Of a stretch of DNA of 64,000 bases, positions 11,367-23,600 are shown piece by piece (positions within the stretch are counted from its first letter, which is position 1; each line of letters starts with the position of its first letter). The notes below the pieces were generated by a model that was not told the origin of the DNA, made no database searches, and saw only the letters and a list, made by a program, of their open reading frames with translations. The stretch is taken from positions 297,852 through 361,851 of the forward strand of contig FJOG01000007.1 in the NCBI GenBank assembly GCA_900073065.1, read 5' to 3'. Source of the DNA: Phialocephala subalpina (taxonomy: Eukaryota > Ascomycota > Leotiomycetes > Helotiales > Mollisiaceae). Position numbers and translations under genes: made by a program.

Positions 11367-11567
11367 TAACATCCTGATGGCATGGCCGGACGACGAACTA
11401 AAGAGTGGCCTCATGTAAGTTTCCTTCCGTCAAACAACCTCAGACCAGTTCATGATCAAACATCACGTGCTCATGCTAACCGGACCACCAGAGGTTGGTG
11501 AGGAGTGAGATGTTCATGGAAGCCAGTGCCGTATAGTTTTGATTTCAGTACAGATTATCTGGGGTGG

Positions 11568-14094
11568 CTAGGGGTATGGGATAGTTTCCTCTTCAGGATC
11601 GTGTTCAAATCGTCCTTTCAGGCCTTTGTTCCTGTCCTTGTTGGATTGAATTGGTTCTATGGACCATAATTCGTCAACCTCTGACTCCAACAGCGTGCTC
11701 AAGAAGTCAATCTCAATGTTGCTCGGCAAGTGCTGAGTATCCAAAAAATCCATGATCTCCGCAGCATTGTTGGTCTCGAAGCCTTCAGCGACCTCTGAAG
11801 CGATGCCTTGGGATGTAGGAATATCTAAAAGTGGTAGGTCTTCGGCTAGAAAAGCATCCATATTGGTATATTCAGCAGGAATGGGCTGCGGTATAACATT
11901 CTCAAGAGGCTCGAGAGTATCTGGTATGCTGAACGATGAGTTATCTGAAGCGAAAAGCCCGGAACTTGAGAGCAGAGGATGTGGATCCGTCAATTCGTAT
12001 GGGACGTCCAACGAATCGATCCAATCTTCCGGGAAGGGAGCATTTGAAATTGAGCTGTCGAATTGGAAAGCAGAGGCCGCGTTGGTACTCGTTTCAAAGT
12101 CGATGGTCCCCGCAGATTGGCCGGAAGTATTTGCTTGCCCTCGGGGAGTGTTTGATGTTTGCGACGTAAATCTTTGGTTTGGAAACGTGTTTATATCGTT
12201 GATCGGGATGCTTACATCAAAATAATCGGGAATAGGACCTTCGAGGGAGCTGCTCAGTCCTGGGTCAATGTTGGACCCATCGCCTGAGCCCATAACAACC
12301 CTTGGGATTGTCGAGAGGGCGCTTGCGGAGTTTTCCATTGGCGGCTCAAGTGCCCGCCGTATAACGCTATATATCGTTTGATACAGATCATCGTTTCGAG
12401 GAAGAATTCCTTGTTCAACACTGCTTTCGATCTCTCTAATGATGGCATCGAGGTCTGTTGGTTGGCTTGTAGACAAGATGTCGGGATCACTCCCTGACTA
12501 TGCTTAGTTCCAAGGCATGTAGGTGGACAAGAGGTAGTCTAGTAGATTACTCACAAGGTGTCTGAGGCGGCGGAGTATCAGGGAAAAGAATCTTCCAAAC
12601 CTCAAACCACCTTTCGAATTCTGACTTTCCTTTGTCTGTATTTTTACGGAGTGTGGATACAATTTTCTCCCACTGTCCATCATCGATGCCTTCCTTGAGT
12701 GTCGAGGGTTGTATATCGCAAGGATCTGGTAATTGGCGATGTGCGACCAAATCTCTGTCATTCTTGAACTCAATATAGCAGCGATCGCATTGAGAGAGGC
12801 GATGGTTCTTGAAGTGATCTCTGGTCTACTCGTTAGGGTGTGGAGAAATGGGACCATAGACTCACTTTAAGCGACGACGAAGGTCGTTGTGCGGGATCCT
12901 GGGACGATGACAATTTGTATACTTTCGAATCCGGCGATTGTACTTCTGAGGGTCCTTTTTGTAAAAGTGACACGCGAAAGTAGGCGGTTCACCAGAAGCA
13001 GTATCTCCCATTAGCGTTCCATCGTCATGTTCTCTCTGCCGTTTGTTTGACTGGTTAGAGCTATTTCCATCGCTCGGTTCTCGAGAACGCTTCCCAAGCT
13101 GGCCGCTGAATGGACCAGTCCCTCCAGAAGTGAGACCTCCCCCATTAGACGAGGCCGCTGGATTTCTACCTGAAGATCCATCTCCGCCGGTCCGTGACCA
13201 ATATCCAGCAGCGGCATTTCCCCCCCCTCCAGGCGCTGCCGTTGTTAAGATGCAGCCGTTTCGGGTCCAGTTCCCAACGATCGCGTGCACCTGAGGGATT
13301 AATGCAGCAGCTAGGTCTAGATTATTCCTGAAAGCTGTGGTTATGCAGAGGTTAAGGTTTTGTAGGATAATACTCTCGTCTGGATCCTCGGAATCAAGCT
13401 CAGCATCGTCACTGAACCAGCTGCTGCTCTCAACATCTTCGTCTGTATCGCTGTCGGAAAATTCTGTTCCCTTCGTAAGAAAGCTGGAAGAGTTGGATGA
13501 TCTCGGACTCGAACTTGCAGATGGAGAGAAATTCTGCGCAAGATCAAGTTGTCCAGCGATCATGGGTCCGCTCCATTGAGGGTCTTTGACGAGGAGAAGT
13601 TGTGGGTCTAAACAGGGGGATGTGACCCCAGCAGATGGAACATCTATCTGGGACTCTTTTCCAGTAAACTCCACGGAGGTAGATGTAAGAGCGTTAGATC
13701 TAGAATTGAGGTGAGCTGCTTTGCCCTCAGTGATCGTATGAGCGGCTGGCAATGGATTTGATGAATGGCTCGTCGGAGGTATGCCGAGGGTCAGGAATAT
13801 CGGATTAAAAGACTTAGCAGATCCGGTTGAGCTCCCAAATCCTCTGTCTACGTATCCCTTAACACGTTCGACTATACACGTCTTACATCGTAGCATGCAG
13901 CATTGAGGGCAATGATCGATCCATAACGGCAAAGGTCCGGGTCCCAAAAGTTCGCAGTTGCAACAAAACCAGAAATTCTCGTAAGTATACGGTCTTTTGC
14001 GTCTCTCGCGTCTCCAGCTCTTATCCCTCTTCCAAGACGAACTGCCGTGCCCATGGCTACGGTGACTGTGGTATTTACCGGCTTCTGAAGGCAT
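11568..14094 (-). CDS. C2H2-like zinc-finger regulatory protein, fungal family
   Basis: Three exons (14094-12866, 12820-12555, 12493-11568) with GTGAGT donors give 806 residues. The N-terminus is His/Ser/Arg-rich and is followed by a Cys cluster at about residues 42-75 (FCCNCELLGPG, CPQCCMLRCKTC) that could bind zinc. A long Ser-rich disordered part follows. At about 370-440 comes the finger-like region FACHFYKKDPQKYNR, then KDHFKNHRLSQCDRC and HRQLPDPC. Next is WEKIVSTLRK and WKILFPDTPPP, which is the usual tail of this fungal group, and last an acidic Ser/Pro-rich region. The C-terminal half matches in layout the fusion protein at 20700-25153. Nuclear DNA-binding is inferred. A TGCGA-N4-TCGCA palindrome lies 0.48 kb upstream. 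Confidence 0.75.
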
Positions 14095-14569
14095 ACGTGC
14101 CGATAGAGGTGGTGGTGTCTGAGAAGACCTTCGAAACCGAGGAAGTTGTACTTGCTGACTTAGTTGGGATGTTTTCTCGCAAAGAGAAGTCCAAACTTTC
14201 CCTCGCCCCGCCGGATTCCCTCTCTATATCTATATCCGCCAAAGCCGATTAGAGTTTCTGCAAGCTTCAGAGCCGCCGTGAGTGAAGGCATCCACGGTCC
14301 TGACTATGTGTGTATCAATGGTTCGCGCCCAAATAGGAATCGAATACTGCAAGGTCGGACCCATGGCAAGGTCTTTGTGGAGTCAGGTCCACTTTCGAGG
14401 GAGAATATGCTGCAGCATTCGACTTTCTCGCGCTTGAATCAATCATCGACTTCAATATTTTCCCTTTTCCACCAAATAACATAAATTGTTGATGCTCGTG
14501 TCGTTAGAGATCAATGACGAATTTTTCAAAGTATCGGTGACTGATTGGGAAACGACAACATGTGACTTG

Positions 14570-14593
14570 AATTCTGCGAACGTTCGCAGAATT
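14570..14593. promoter_or_regulatory. 24-bp perfect palindrome containing TGCGA-N4-TCGCA
   Basis: The 12-base half AATTCTGCGAAC is followed at once by its exact reverse complement, GTTCGCAGAATT, with no spacer. It sits 476 bp upstream of the start of the zinc-finger gene at 14094. A perfect palindrome of this length is unlikely by chance in 64 kb. A dimeric protein-binding site is the simplest reading. Confidence 0.6.
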
Positions 14594-15528
14594 TCTGACG
14601 ACCAATAGTTGCATTGCAGAATCTCCCGACTGACCAAGGCCAATACTTTTCAGCCACTTTCACGTGACAGGGTCTTGGGAAAATAGATCTCCTGTAGAAG
14701 GACCAGAGTTTTCACAGAAAGTAACTTGGACAATAAAAATATAAATGAAATTAGCGCGATCTCATTTCAATGGAAGTAGTCGCTGTGAATCATTGTTGGA
14801 TGAGGACCGATGCGCGCGCTGAAATGATAACGAAACTGCGAGATACAAGCAAAAACGTTACCGCTTCGTAGTGAGACAATTTCCTTTTGTCAAGTAACAC
14901 GGTACTAGTTCTACTTCTTGCAGGCTATCAAACCGAGAAGTTCCACTCGGACTCGACTCAAAAGAAGGACAGGATACTATTAAGGCTTGGTAGTCCGGCT
15001 GAGGACTTCCTCTGATGTGTCTCATGGGTTTTTGTTCGACATGTGAGGTCAATATCTTGATACTACGTCGATAAAAGATGCGAAGAAAAGGAGATGAGCG
15101 GGAATTGGCGTTTGATAGCAGCTTGTCCAGATGCGGCTTAGTATTTGAGCTAGCTAAAAGTAGACAAGTGCTATTTTCTCAGCGAACTTCAGGACCCTTA
15201 TTGTTTTAGTGGATTGCGAGAAGCAAATGAAACCCTTGACTTGAGAAAGAACTAAAGGGTAGGGGGCCCCGTGCACTCGCTTGGATGGGTACGGTCGTTT
15301 GATCAGATTGACAGCTTCACTCTTCTTCTTCTTGCAACACCTCTCTGCGCACAAGACAACAGCAATATCCTCGACGGCGACTATCCGGCAGATTCATGTC
15401 CGTGGATGAGGCTGCATTCACTATTGGATCATTTCATCTCTCGATAAAGTGGGGCTTAGGAGAACGTTACAATGCGGGGAGCAGACATTTTAGTCAAGAT
15501 GCGGGGGATCATCATCAGGAACCATGGA

Positions 15529-15614
15529 CCTCGCAGAGTGATATCATCGCCGTGATAATATCCCGAGTTACCGACAGTCAGCCCCTCGCAGATCGAGGGA
15601 TAGCTCCTCGCAGA
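15529..15614 (+). promoter_or_regulatory. three direct copies of CCTCGCAGA upstream of the GH92 gene
   Basis: Copies start at 15529, 15584 and 15606, the last ending 114 bp before the GH92 start codon. They carry the same TCGCAG half-site as the palindromes at 14570 and 25533, in the same orientation. A regulatory role is inferred. Confidence 0.35.
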
Positions 15615-15727
15615 TTGGAAGTATATATCCAACGAGGTGCTGCGGGTTATAAGAATGGGGGAGCAATTGAAACCTGGAGAAGGGTCGTTCAGAGGCAGAG
15701 AAGCACAAGTCAAATCCGATCCTCGAC

Positions 15728-18477
15728 ATGTTACTCATTGCAATCATCGCGGTAGCTCAATATGCCGCTGCTCAAGTCGACTACTCTCAATTTGTCAATC
15801 CTCTCATCGGAAGTGAAGGTCCGATACCTGGATATGCCTTTGGAGGAGGAGATATATTTGTTGGCGGAGCAGTACCTTTTGGAGTGGTGAAGGTCGGAAT
15901 CGATACATACGAAGATAATATCACACTCTCAACACTCAATGGAGGCTACACACCTATGGGCAAAGTCACGGCGCTCTCCATGATGCACGAGTCTGGCACA
16001 GGAGGTAAGCTCGCCTTGGAGCAATACTCCCCTTTTCCCTTTTTTTCGAGAATCTTAAATATTCCGAGGCTTTTGTGACATTCTATCTTCCTCTTCAAAA
16101 TACTTGAAATAGGAATACCAACGCCGAGACCTTGGGTGTAGGGTATCCTAAGTACGGGATTATACCACAGATGCCACTTACAACTATCGCTTCTCCGGTC
16201 AACTTGCTGGACAATCAAACTTACTCCCAGTCAAGAGTTGGAAATGATACCGCGCGCGTTGGATACTTCAAAACGCAATTCCAGAATGGAGTTATAGCTG
16301 AGCTATCCGCTGCTCGGCACTCTGGTATTATGCAGTACTCTTTTCCTGCCGGCGAAAAGCACGTACTCGTTGATGTCTCTCATTACCTCCCCTCTCAATC
16401 AGGTGGCTATAGCGACCAGATATACATTGGTGGGGAGATCCACTTGCAAACGGGCGGCATTTACACCGGGTACGGAGCTTATGGGGGAGGATGGAATGAA
16501 GGTGCACCCTTCACTGTTTACTTTTGTGGGGATTTCGATACTCCTCCCGACCAGGCGCGAACCTTCCGAGGCCGAAACACGGATCCCAACCCACGATACC
16601 ATACCTTCAGCGATGGTCCGGTACCACAGGCAATTCTCGGGAACACGAGCGAATATGCCGGACCACTCAATGATAGACTTGGAGCATTGTTCACCTGGAC
16701 GAATTCTTCGCTCTCACAGATCAGCTCACGTGTTGGCATATCCTTCATTTCGACCGACAAGGCATGCAATTTCAAGAACACCGAGATTCCATCCTACGAC
16801 TTGATTGCAACGGTTAGTGCGGCTGTCCAAGAGTGGAATCAGGACGTTTTCAGCAAAGTTCAAGTCGCAACCGGCTCATCAGTCAATCAGACGAACCTCG
16901 CTTTACTCTATTCTTCACTCTATTTCATGCATCTGATGCCATCCGATCGGACGGGAGAGAATCCTCTCTGGGAATCTACAGAACCATACTTTGACGATTT
17001 CTATACCCTCTGGGATATCTTCCGCAACACGGTCAGCCTGTACCATCTCCTTCAGCCCTCATACTATGAGGGGATGATTCGCTCTTTGATCGATATTTGG
17101 AGGTATGAGGGTTTTATGCCTGATGGAAGGTCAGGCAATTATAATGGTCTCGTCCAAGGTGGAAGCAATGCCGATAACGTGCTCGCTGATGCATACGTTA
17201 AAGGTCTTCGGGGTGGAATCAATTGGACGGCCGGGTATGAAGCCATGAAGAAAGACGCAGAAGTTCAGCCGTACAACACTTACAGCTTCGACGATCCCTC
17301 GGCTAGTGTGAAGGAAGGCCGAGGAGCGCTCTATGACTGGATTCCGCTGGGTTACATCTCTGTGGACAAAAGCACTCGAGCTGTATCACGCACAGTCGAG
17401 TACGCCCTCAATGACTTTGCCTTGAGCCAAGTCGCGAAAGGCGAGGCACCAGAGGATGTGCAAAAATATTTGAACCGAAGCGCGCAGTGGCAGAATATCT
17501 GGGCCCACAACCTTACATCCTTGAACTTCACTGGCTTCTTGGCTCCAAGGTTTGCCGATGGTACCTTCAATCTAACGGGATACAATCCTGCTCTCTGTGG
17601 CGGATGTGAATGGAAAGCTATCAGTTATGAAGCTACTCCATTTGGTAAAATCTTCCCAAGTTCCTTTCTAGTGCCTTGCTCACATAATCTCAGAATACTC
17701 GTTTGTAGTCCCTCACGACGCGGAAAGTCTGATCCAATTCGTGAGTAAACGGGGAATACACCTTTTTTCCTCTTTGGGATGTCTCATGATATTTCTCCCG
17801 AGACATTCTCCTAAAACGTTCTTGAAAGGGCAATTACTAACTTCCCCATCTTCTAGATGGGCGGCCCAACAGCTTTCGAGTCACGCCTCGACTACATCAT
17901 GCAACCCAACACCTCACAACAGAACCTTGGCGCAAACGGCGCAGGAATAACGACGATCATGAACATTGGCAATGAACCAGACTTTGCTACACCATATCTC
18001 TACAATTATCTCAACAAACAATGGAAGAGTGTGCAGACGTCTCGAAGCCTCGCCAACCAATATTTCCACGACGCAAATTATGGAGTTCCAGGGAACAGCG
18101 ATGCTGGAGCTCTGAATTCGTGGCTGATTTGGCAGATGTTGGGTATTTATCCTGTTGTTACGCAGACGGTGTATCTAATCAGCAGTCCTTGGTTTGAGGA
18201 TTTGAACATGACTATCAACGGGAACTCGACATTGAGGATAATGGCTACTACCTCGGGCAGCCAGAATTCGACATCAACAACATCTGCATCGAGCTTCGGG
18301 CAGGAGAACTTCTACGTGCAAAGTGTGAAGATCAATGGAGCTAGTTGGAACAAGAATTGGTTTGATCATGAAGATATCATGGTCAATGGTGGGACAATCG
18401 AGTTTGATCTTGGATCTTCACCAGTGGTGTGGGAAACTGGGGATGTGCCACCTAGTCCTGGTCATTTGGTGCTCTAG
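15728..18477 (+). CDS. secreted GH92 alpha-1,2-mannosidase family protein
   Basis: Four exons (15728-16004, 16142-17644, 17694-17740, 17857-18477) give 815 residues. The N-terminus MLLIAIIAVAQYAAAQ is a clean signal peptide, followed at once by VDYSQFVNPLIGS, the usual GH92 opening. Further family signatures are MMHESGTGGYPKYG (across the first intron), ENPLWESTEPYFDDFYTLW with FRNTVSLYH, CGGCEWKAISYEATPF, GNEPDFATPYLYNY and PGNSDAGALNSW near the calcium/catalytic site. GH92 enzymes are calcium-dependent exo-mannosidases that trim mannan or N-glycans outside the cell. Length fits the family. The 47-nt third exon is small but in frame. Many N-glycosylation sequons support secretion. The frame is intact. 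Confidence 0.88.
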
Positions 18478-19394
18478 ACGTGATGTCAATATTTTGATGG
18501 CCTTGCGCTTCGAGGATCATATACATATCGAGAAAGATGACAGCAAAATGTATATGGAGCTAGTGGGAGGAGAAGAGTTCTTCTGACGAGTCTTCAAAAG
18601 GTCTTCCGAGTCACGTGGCATATATCATCACAAATTGCGATTGGATTCCTCTTCGCTTGATTTGTTCGCTCTTACCTCCTGTCGAAACCTATCTCAGAAT
18701 AATGTTCAATTTCCGTTTGCAGGAGAGAGGTCAACGGCGAGTTTGTATTTCAGAGTCAAGTGACTCTTCCCTTCGCGAGTTCATTTGTGATCATGAACAA
18801 TCGATCTCAATCGAGCTCAGAAAATCTTTCAAGGCCTTGAACAGAGCCAAAAAAAAAATCCTAGTTAGTCCAATGCTATAATTAGCATCAAAGATCTCTT
18901 GATGTTTTAGCCTGATATCTGGTGCCAAGATCTGGGTCATGTTACCTTTCGGCGAACACTATATCCCTTCCATGCTTTACTCCAATCAAACAGATGTTCG
19001 AATGAGAATTACGCCTTCTTAACGCCACTAGCATACGTTTAGATGTTGTAGATATTGTGTTGCACTAGGCGAAGGATTGTTGTGTGACGGAAACCGTTCC
19101 CACGACATAGATCTCAAGATTATGGGGAAATGAGGAACGCCACATCTTATTTTTGGAGCAAGATGTTGTATTGGAAGGAGATCGATGACACATGAAAGGA
19201 TATGTGCAATCTATTCTCTCCGGATTGTGGAGGAGCTGAGAAAAGATTCATCGCCAAGAACGGGGTGTTATACGAAATACGTTCGATGGCAAACTGTTCG
19301 ATGTATAAGCTCTTCTGCATCCTCGCATCCCCACCTCATCATACTTCCCAGGCCATAAAGTCACAAAGCCTTCAAACAGCAAGTAATCTCCATA
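18478..19394. other. intergenic, nothing recognised
   Basis: The 0.9 kb between the GH92 gene and the lysozyme gene holds an A-run near 18850 and no protein-like frame. Confidence 0.4.
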
Positions 19395-20436
19395 ATGAAG
19401 CCATCCCTCAGCATCTACCTCCTCACTCTCCTCTCGGCTACTTCAGCCCTCGCCGACACCTGCACTGTCAATTCCGGTCAAAAAGGCGAATGCATCTCCA
19501 CGTCAACCTGTTCAAGCCAATGCGGTAAATCCGAAGCAGGCCATTGTCCCGGCGCAACAAATATTCAATGCTGCACATACGGGACTTGTACCGTCAGCGG
19601 TGCTTCTGGAAAATGTCAACCAACAAGTACTTGTTCTGGGACAAGTACACCTGGGTTAGCATCTCCACCCCTCACTCCCCTTCTCGCCCCGTCACCGAGA
19701 CTGTGGAGCTAATAGTGAATTTTGAAATAGGCATTGTCTAGGCCCCTCAAACATCCAATGCTGCACCTCCTTCAAATCTTCCTGCAACCCACCATCCGTA
19801 AACGCAGCAACAATCTCCCTCATCAAGGAATTCGAAGGCTTTGTGAAAAGTCCAGCTCCTGATCCAATTGGATTGCCGACTGTCGGGTATGGACATTTGT
19901 GTCAGAGCAAAGGATGCTCGGAAGTCCCTTATGATTTTCCGTTGACAACTACTACGGCGAGTGAGCTGCTTGCTTCGGATTTGAAGGTAAGTTTCACAGG
20001 AGAAAGGTGAGTGGAAAGTGAAAAGAGTAAGGGCTGACGAACTTGAAGAAGTTTGAGAAGTGTCTAGCAGATGATGTCAAAGATAACATCCACCTGAACG
20101 TCAACCGTGCGTCCTCCCTCCCACCCCCCTTTCCACTCCCCTCTCCTCCGCTCTCACAATCTCCCCCGACCCTTTCCCCAAACAACTAATTCCCATTCCC
20201 CAGAATACGGTGCGCTAGTATCATGGGCATTCAACGACGGCTGTGGAAACGTGGCATCTTCAACCTTAATCAAGAGACTAAACGCAGGAGACAATCCAGA
20301 TACGGTTGCTAGTGAGGAGTTACCGAAGTGGGATATGACTGGTGAGGATGTATTGCCAGGATTAGTACGACGGAGGGCTGCTGAAGTGAAGCTCTTCAAG
20401 ACGGCGAGTGTAGTGGAAGCGCTGCCTGCTTGTTAA
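19395..20436 (+). CDS. secreted GH24-type lysozyme with duplicated N-terminal Cys-rich module
   Basis: Four exons (19395-19654, 19731-19986, 20049-20106, 20204-20436) give 268 residues. A signal peptide (MKPSLSIYLLTLLSATSALA) precedes two similar short Cys-rich units, one ending GHCPGATNIQCC and one ending GHCLGPSNIQCC. The catalytic domain then begins ISLIKEFEGF with the expected Glu, and continues DPIGLPTVGYGHLC with Asp and the Thr before GYGH, the T4-lysozyme-like triad. WAFNDGCGNVASSTL follows in the C-terminal lobe. Phage-type GH24 muramidases cleave bacterial peptidoglycan, so the role is probably defence against or feeding on bacteria. The Cys units may bind wall polymers; that is inference. 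The enzyme class has a bacterial/phage origin, but the gene has four fungal-style exons, so it is long resident. Confidence 0.85.
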
Positions 20437-20699
20437 TTATGAGAAAATTGTCATGAGCGAAGGGATTGAGAAGGCAGAAGGAAAAGAAAGGATTGGGAAG
20501 GACACGTTGTAGTTGCACGAAAGTGTTGAGAGATGGTCTTTGTTTCTTGGATGCTTGGATTTTGTTCGATCGCTCGTTCCAAGCTTGATAAGTATTAGAA
20601 ACTATGATATGAAGAACCTTATTCTCCTCCCCTTTTCATAATTCCTCAAACTCCCGCTACCCAAAATTCAAATCATACAAATCATTACATGCCTCATTA

Positions 20700-23600
20700 T
20701 CATCGTGGTTGCTCAAACCCACCGCCCATCGAATTCAGCGCATCCCAAGACTGAAACGGATCCCAACCATCCCACTGTGTATCCAGCCCATTCAAGACAG
20801 GTTCATGAAAGTCAAACATATCGTTTGCGTTTCCATTGGTCCCTCCATCACGTGTCTGTGAATTGAATGCCCCACAACTGCAGGGACCTTGACAGTCGCA
20901 GAAGTGTGGCATCTCACTCGCGTATCCTGAATCTGAAAGTATCATGTCTAGAGATGGTTCGTGATGAAGATTACTCATGCGGGTTTGATTTAGGTTGAAA
21001 ACCTGTGGCTGGATTTCCAAATTCGAAGGCGGAGGATGTTGGAAGGCAGATTCGAGCAGCTGCGATTGTCCTTGGAGGTTGGGGGCATTCGAAGTTTGGC
21101 TCCCATCAAAGGATGGGCTGAATGATAGAGAGGGTACGGCTGGTGATACACTCGCGTCTGTACCTTCTCCTCTCATCTGTCGGTACCCTCTAAAGAGTCG
21201 ATCCTGGCAGTCTTGGATGATGCCAACAAGGTTACCGATGAGTGCCGCTTCCAAGGGCTGCATATCCCGCCGCACTACATCTTCGATGTTGGTCCTGACT
21301 AGACGTGGTAATTCTCGACGCATGTAATCTTCGTAGTTGGCGAGATCTCTTGCATCGGGTGATCCCGGTGGGACTTCGTCGTGGACAGGCTCGAAATCTG
21401 GCACTGATTAGTCAAGCTTCTTCGTGGGAAGGCGACAATGTCCGAAGCCAAGTCACGACTTCTTTCGAAAATTGTTGGCCCATTTACGAATGTTTAGGCC
21501 AAGCGATAAGAGTTCAGGGTGCACTTACAAGGTGAAGGTACTTCCTCATTCGGAAACAGTACCTGGTAGATCTCCCGCCATCTACCCTCATCACTCTGAT
21601 TGGGAGAGCTCTTCTTCCTACTCCTCAAACGACGTTCTTGCTCAGTGGTGACGCCATCTGGCGTGATTCCATTCTTGAGTTCGCACATTGAGCTCGTGTC
21701 CACGGTCAAATGAGAATCAAGTAGTTCTTGGTTCTTGAACTGCTTCCAGCACCGTTTACAATGCACTGGCATACGATGGCAGCGGTAGATGTGTTCCTTT
21801 ACTCGAGCGATAGTCTCCCAATGTGACAGCGCACAAACACGATAGCTGTAAGTACTGTATCGCCGGGCATCGTGTTTACGGAAGGGGCAGGCAAATCTCT
21901 TGCGGTCACCGGCATCATCACTCGGGCCAGTGCTTCGTTTTGGTCGCCTGGACATATTTCCATCCTCGTCATCTGATGCCTTGTCGGAATCTCGCTGTCT
22001 TTTTCGTTGTTGAGTTGAGGCAGGCGTAGGAGCAGCGCTAGTAAGGAGTGCTGAGTTTGATGGACTGGAGCTGGTAGAAGCATGTGATGTGCCAGCATGC
22101 TCTCTGACTCCAGCATCCCAGTTCTGGTTGAAGATGACCCAAAATTCATCCATGACACGGTCGACTAATGCTTGTTGCAAAGGCTCAAGGAAGTTCGACA
22201 CATTGGCGTCTTCGCATTCCAGGTTCGCCTCCGAGTCATCACTCAACTCGCCACTAGAACTTAGATCGCTAGGTAGGTCTTCCAGTTCACTCCTATCGTA
22301 TTCTGTCGTGTTGCATTCATTTAATTCGAGACTGATCGCGCTCCTTTCGTTTGTGCTACGCATTGCGACGGACGGTCCAGAACATTCTTTGATCGCCTCA
22401 AAGTTTTGAGAACCAGCGCATGCAGCTGCATATGGATCTGAAGAGTCCTGATGGCATTCCTCGGAGCCGTTGTCGTTGCCTTCCGAGGTGACGAGAGGCA
22501 GAGGCTTTTGCGAAATAAGGTTCCGGCGGATAGTGTTTACAAGCGAGTAGAGCGCCGAGATCGAAGCTGAGGCTTCTCTTTGATCGCTGACGACAGGTGT
22601 CATGTTTTCCGCTTTGAATGATGAGTCTTGGTCTGCAGTGCCAACGACACCCTTGACATGCTCCCCACGGAGGCTGAGTAGCTGAGCAAGTCGGCCTACA
22701 AGGGAAGCTTCGACATGATCTTGATTTACAAGACGTGCCGGATCACCATTCAAGGATATTTTATCAATGTTCCGTTGCACAAGATCTCTGATGTATTCCG
22801 CGTCCTCTGAATACAGTAGATCAGTGTTCGGGACCGGCTGGTCTTTCATGCTGGCCTTGTATTGTCGGCTTAGTCTGTCCAAAATAGCAGCTAGAGGATC
22901 ACCAGCAGTATGGACTATAAGGGATCCAATATCCTTGGCAAGTTTAAGCACGGCAACGTCGTCAGACTGCAGCTTCCGTTTGTCTTGAAGATCATCCTCC
23001 TTCTCCTCTGGTCTTGGTATGGTCCTGGCCTGAAACTTGTTACAGTAACGTACCTGCAGTGTGCCTGCAGTACGTCCAGGAAAGAAATCCGCGATTTGCT
23101 TCCAAGTCAAAGACTTGTTCTCTTTCAGATCCACAAGAAGCGCATCGTCCTCTAGCGTGAATTTCAACTTTGGTCCTCGAGGTCTCGGAGCTGGCTCTGG
23201 CATGCCATCTAGGCCCACTACACCAAGGGAACTTCCAAATTGTCCTTGAACGGTAGACTGTCGCTTATGCATATCATAAACGTGGATTAGCCAGACCTCG
23301 GCTGATTCAAATTTGCAGTGAGCTTTGCAACCTTCCCAGAGACAACTTGTAGTTACCCAAGTGGAGGGATCTTGGTGTACTGTCCACAGATGAACTAGCC
23401 AATCATTGCGGCTTCGATAGTTGCGGTCCGGCGAGTCATTGCAGACGAGACATGGAAAAGATGAATCATCGTTCGATGTTGCTTCCATTCCAGTCAAATA
23501 ACCTTGAATAGGAGGTTCATGTTTGCTGGGACTCCATTCCATTTCACTCTCATCATCCGCATCATCGAGTAGAAAGTCCGCAGCAGGTAGCACTGGGCTT

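Larger units (their letters stand above)
14095..15727. other. intergenic, divergent promoters of the zinc-finger gene and GH92 gene
   Basis: The 1.6 kb separates two divergent genes. It contains the 24-bp palindrome at 14570 and the three CCTCGCAGA copies at 15529-15614. No further coding sequence is supported. Confidence 0.45.

Noticed and set aside
11752..12225. 157-codon plus-strand frame
   Set aside because: It is antisense to exon 3 of the zinc-finger gene and has no ATG-linked protein features.
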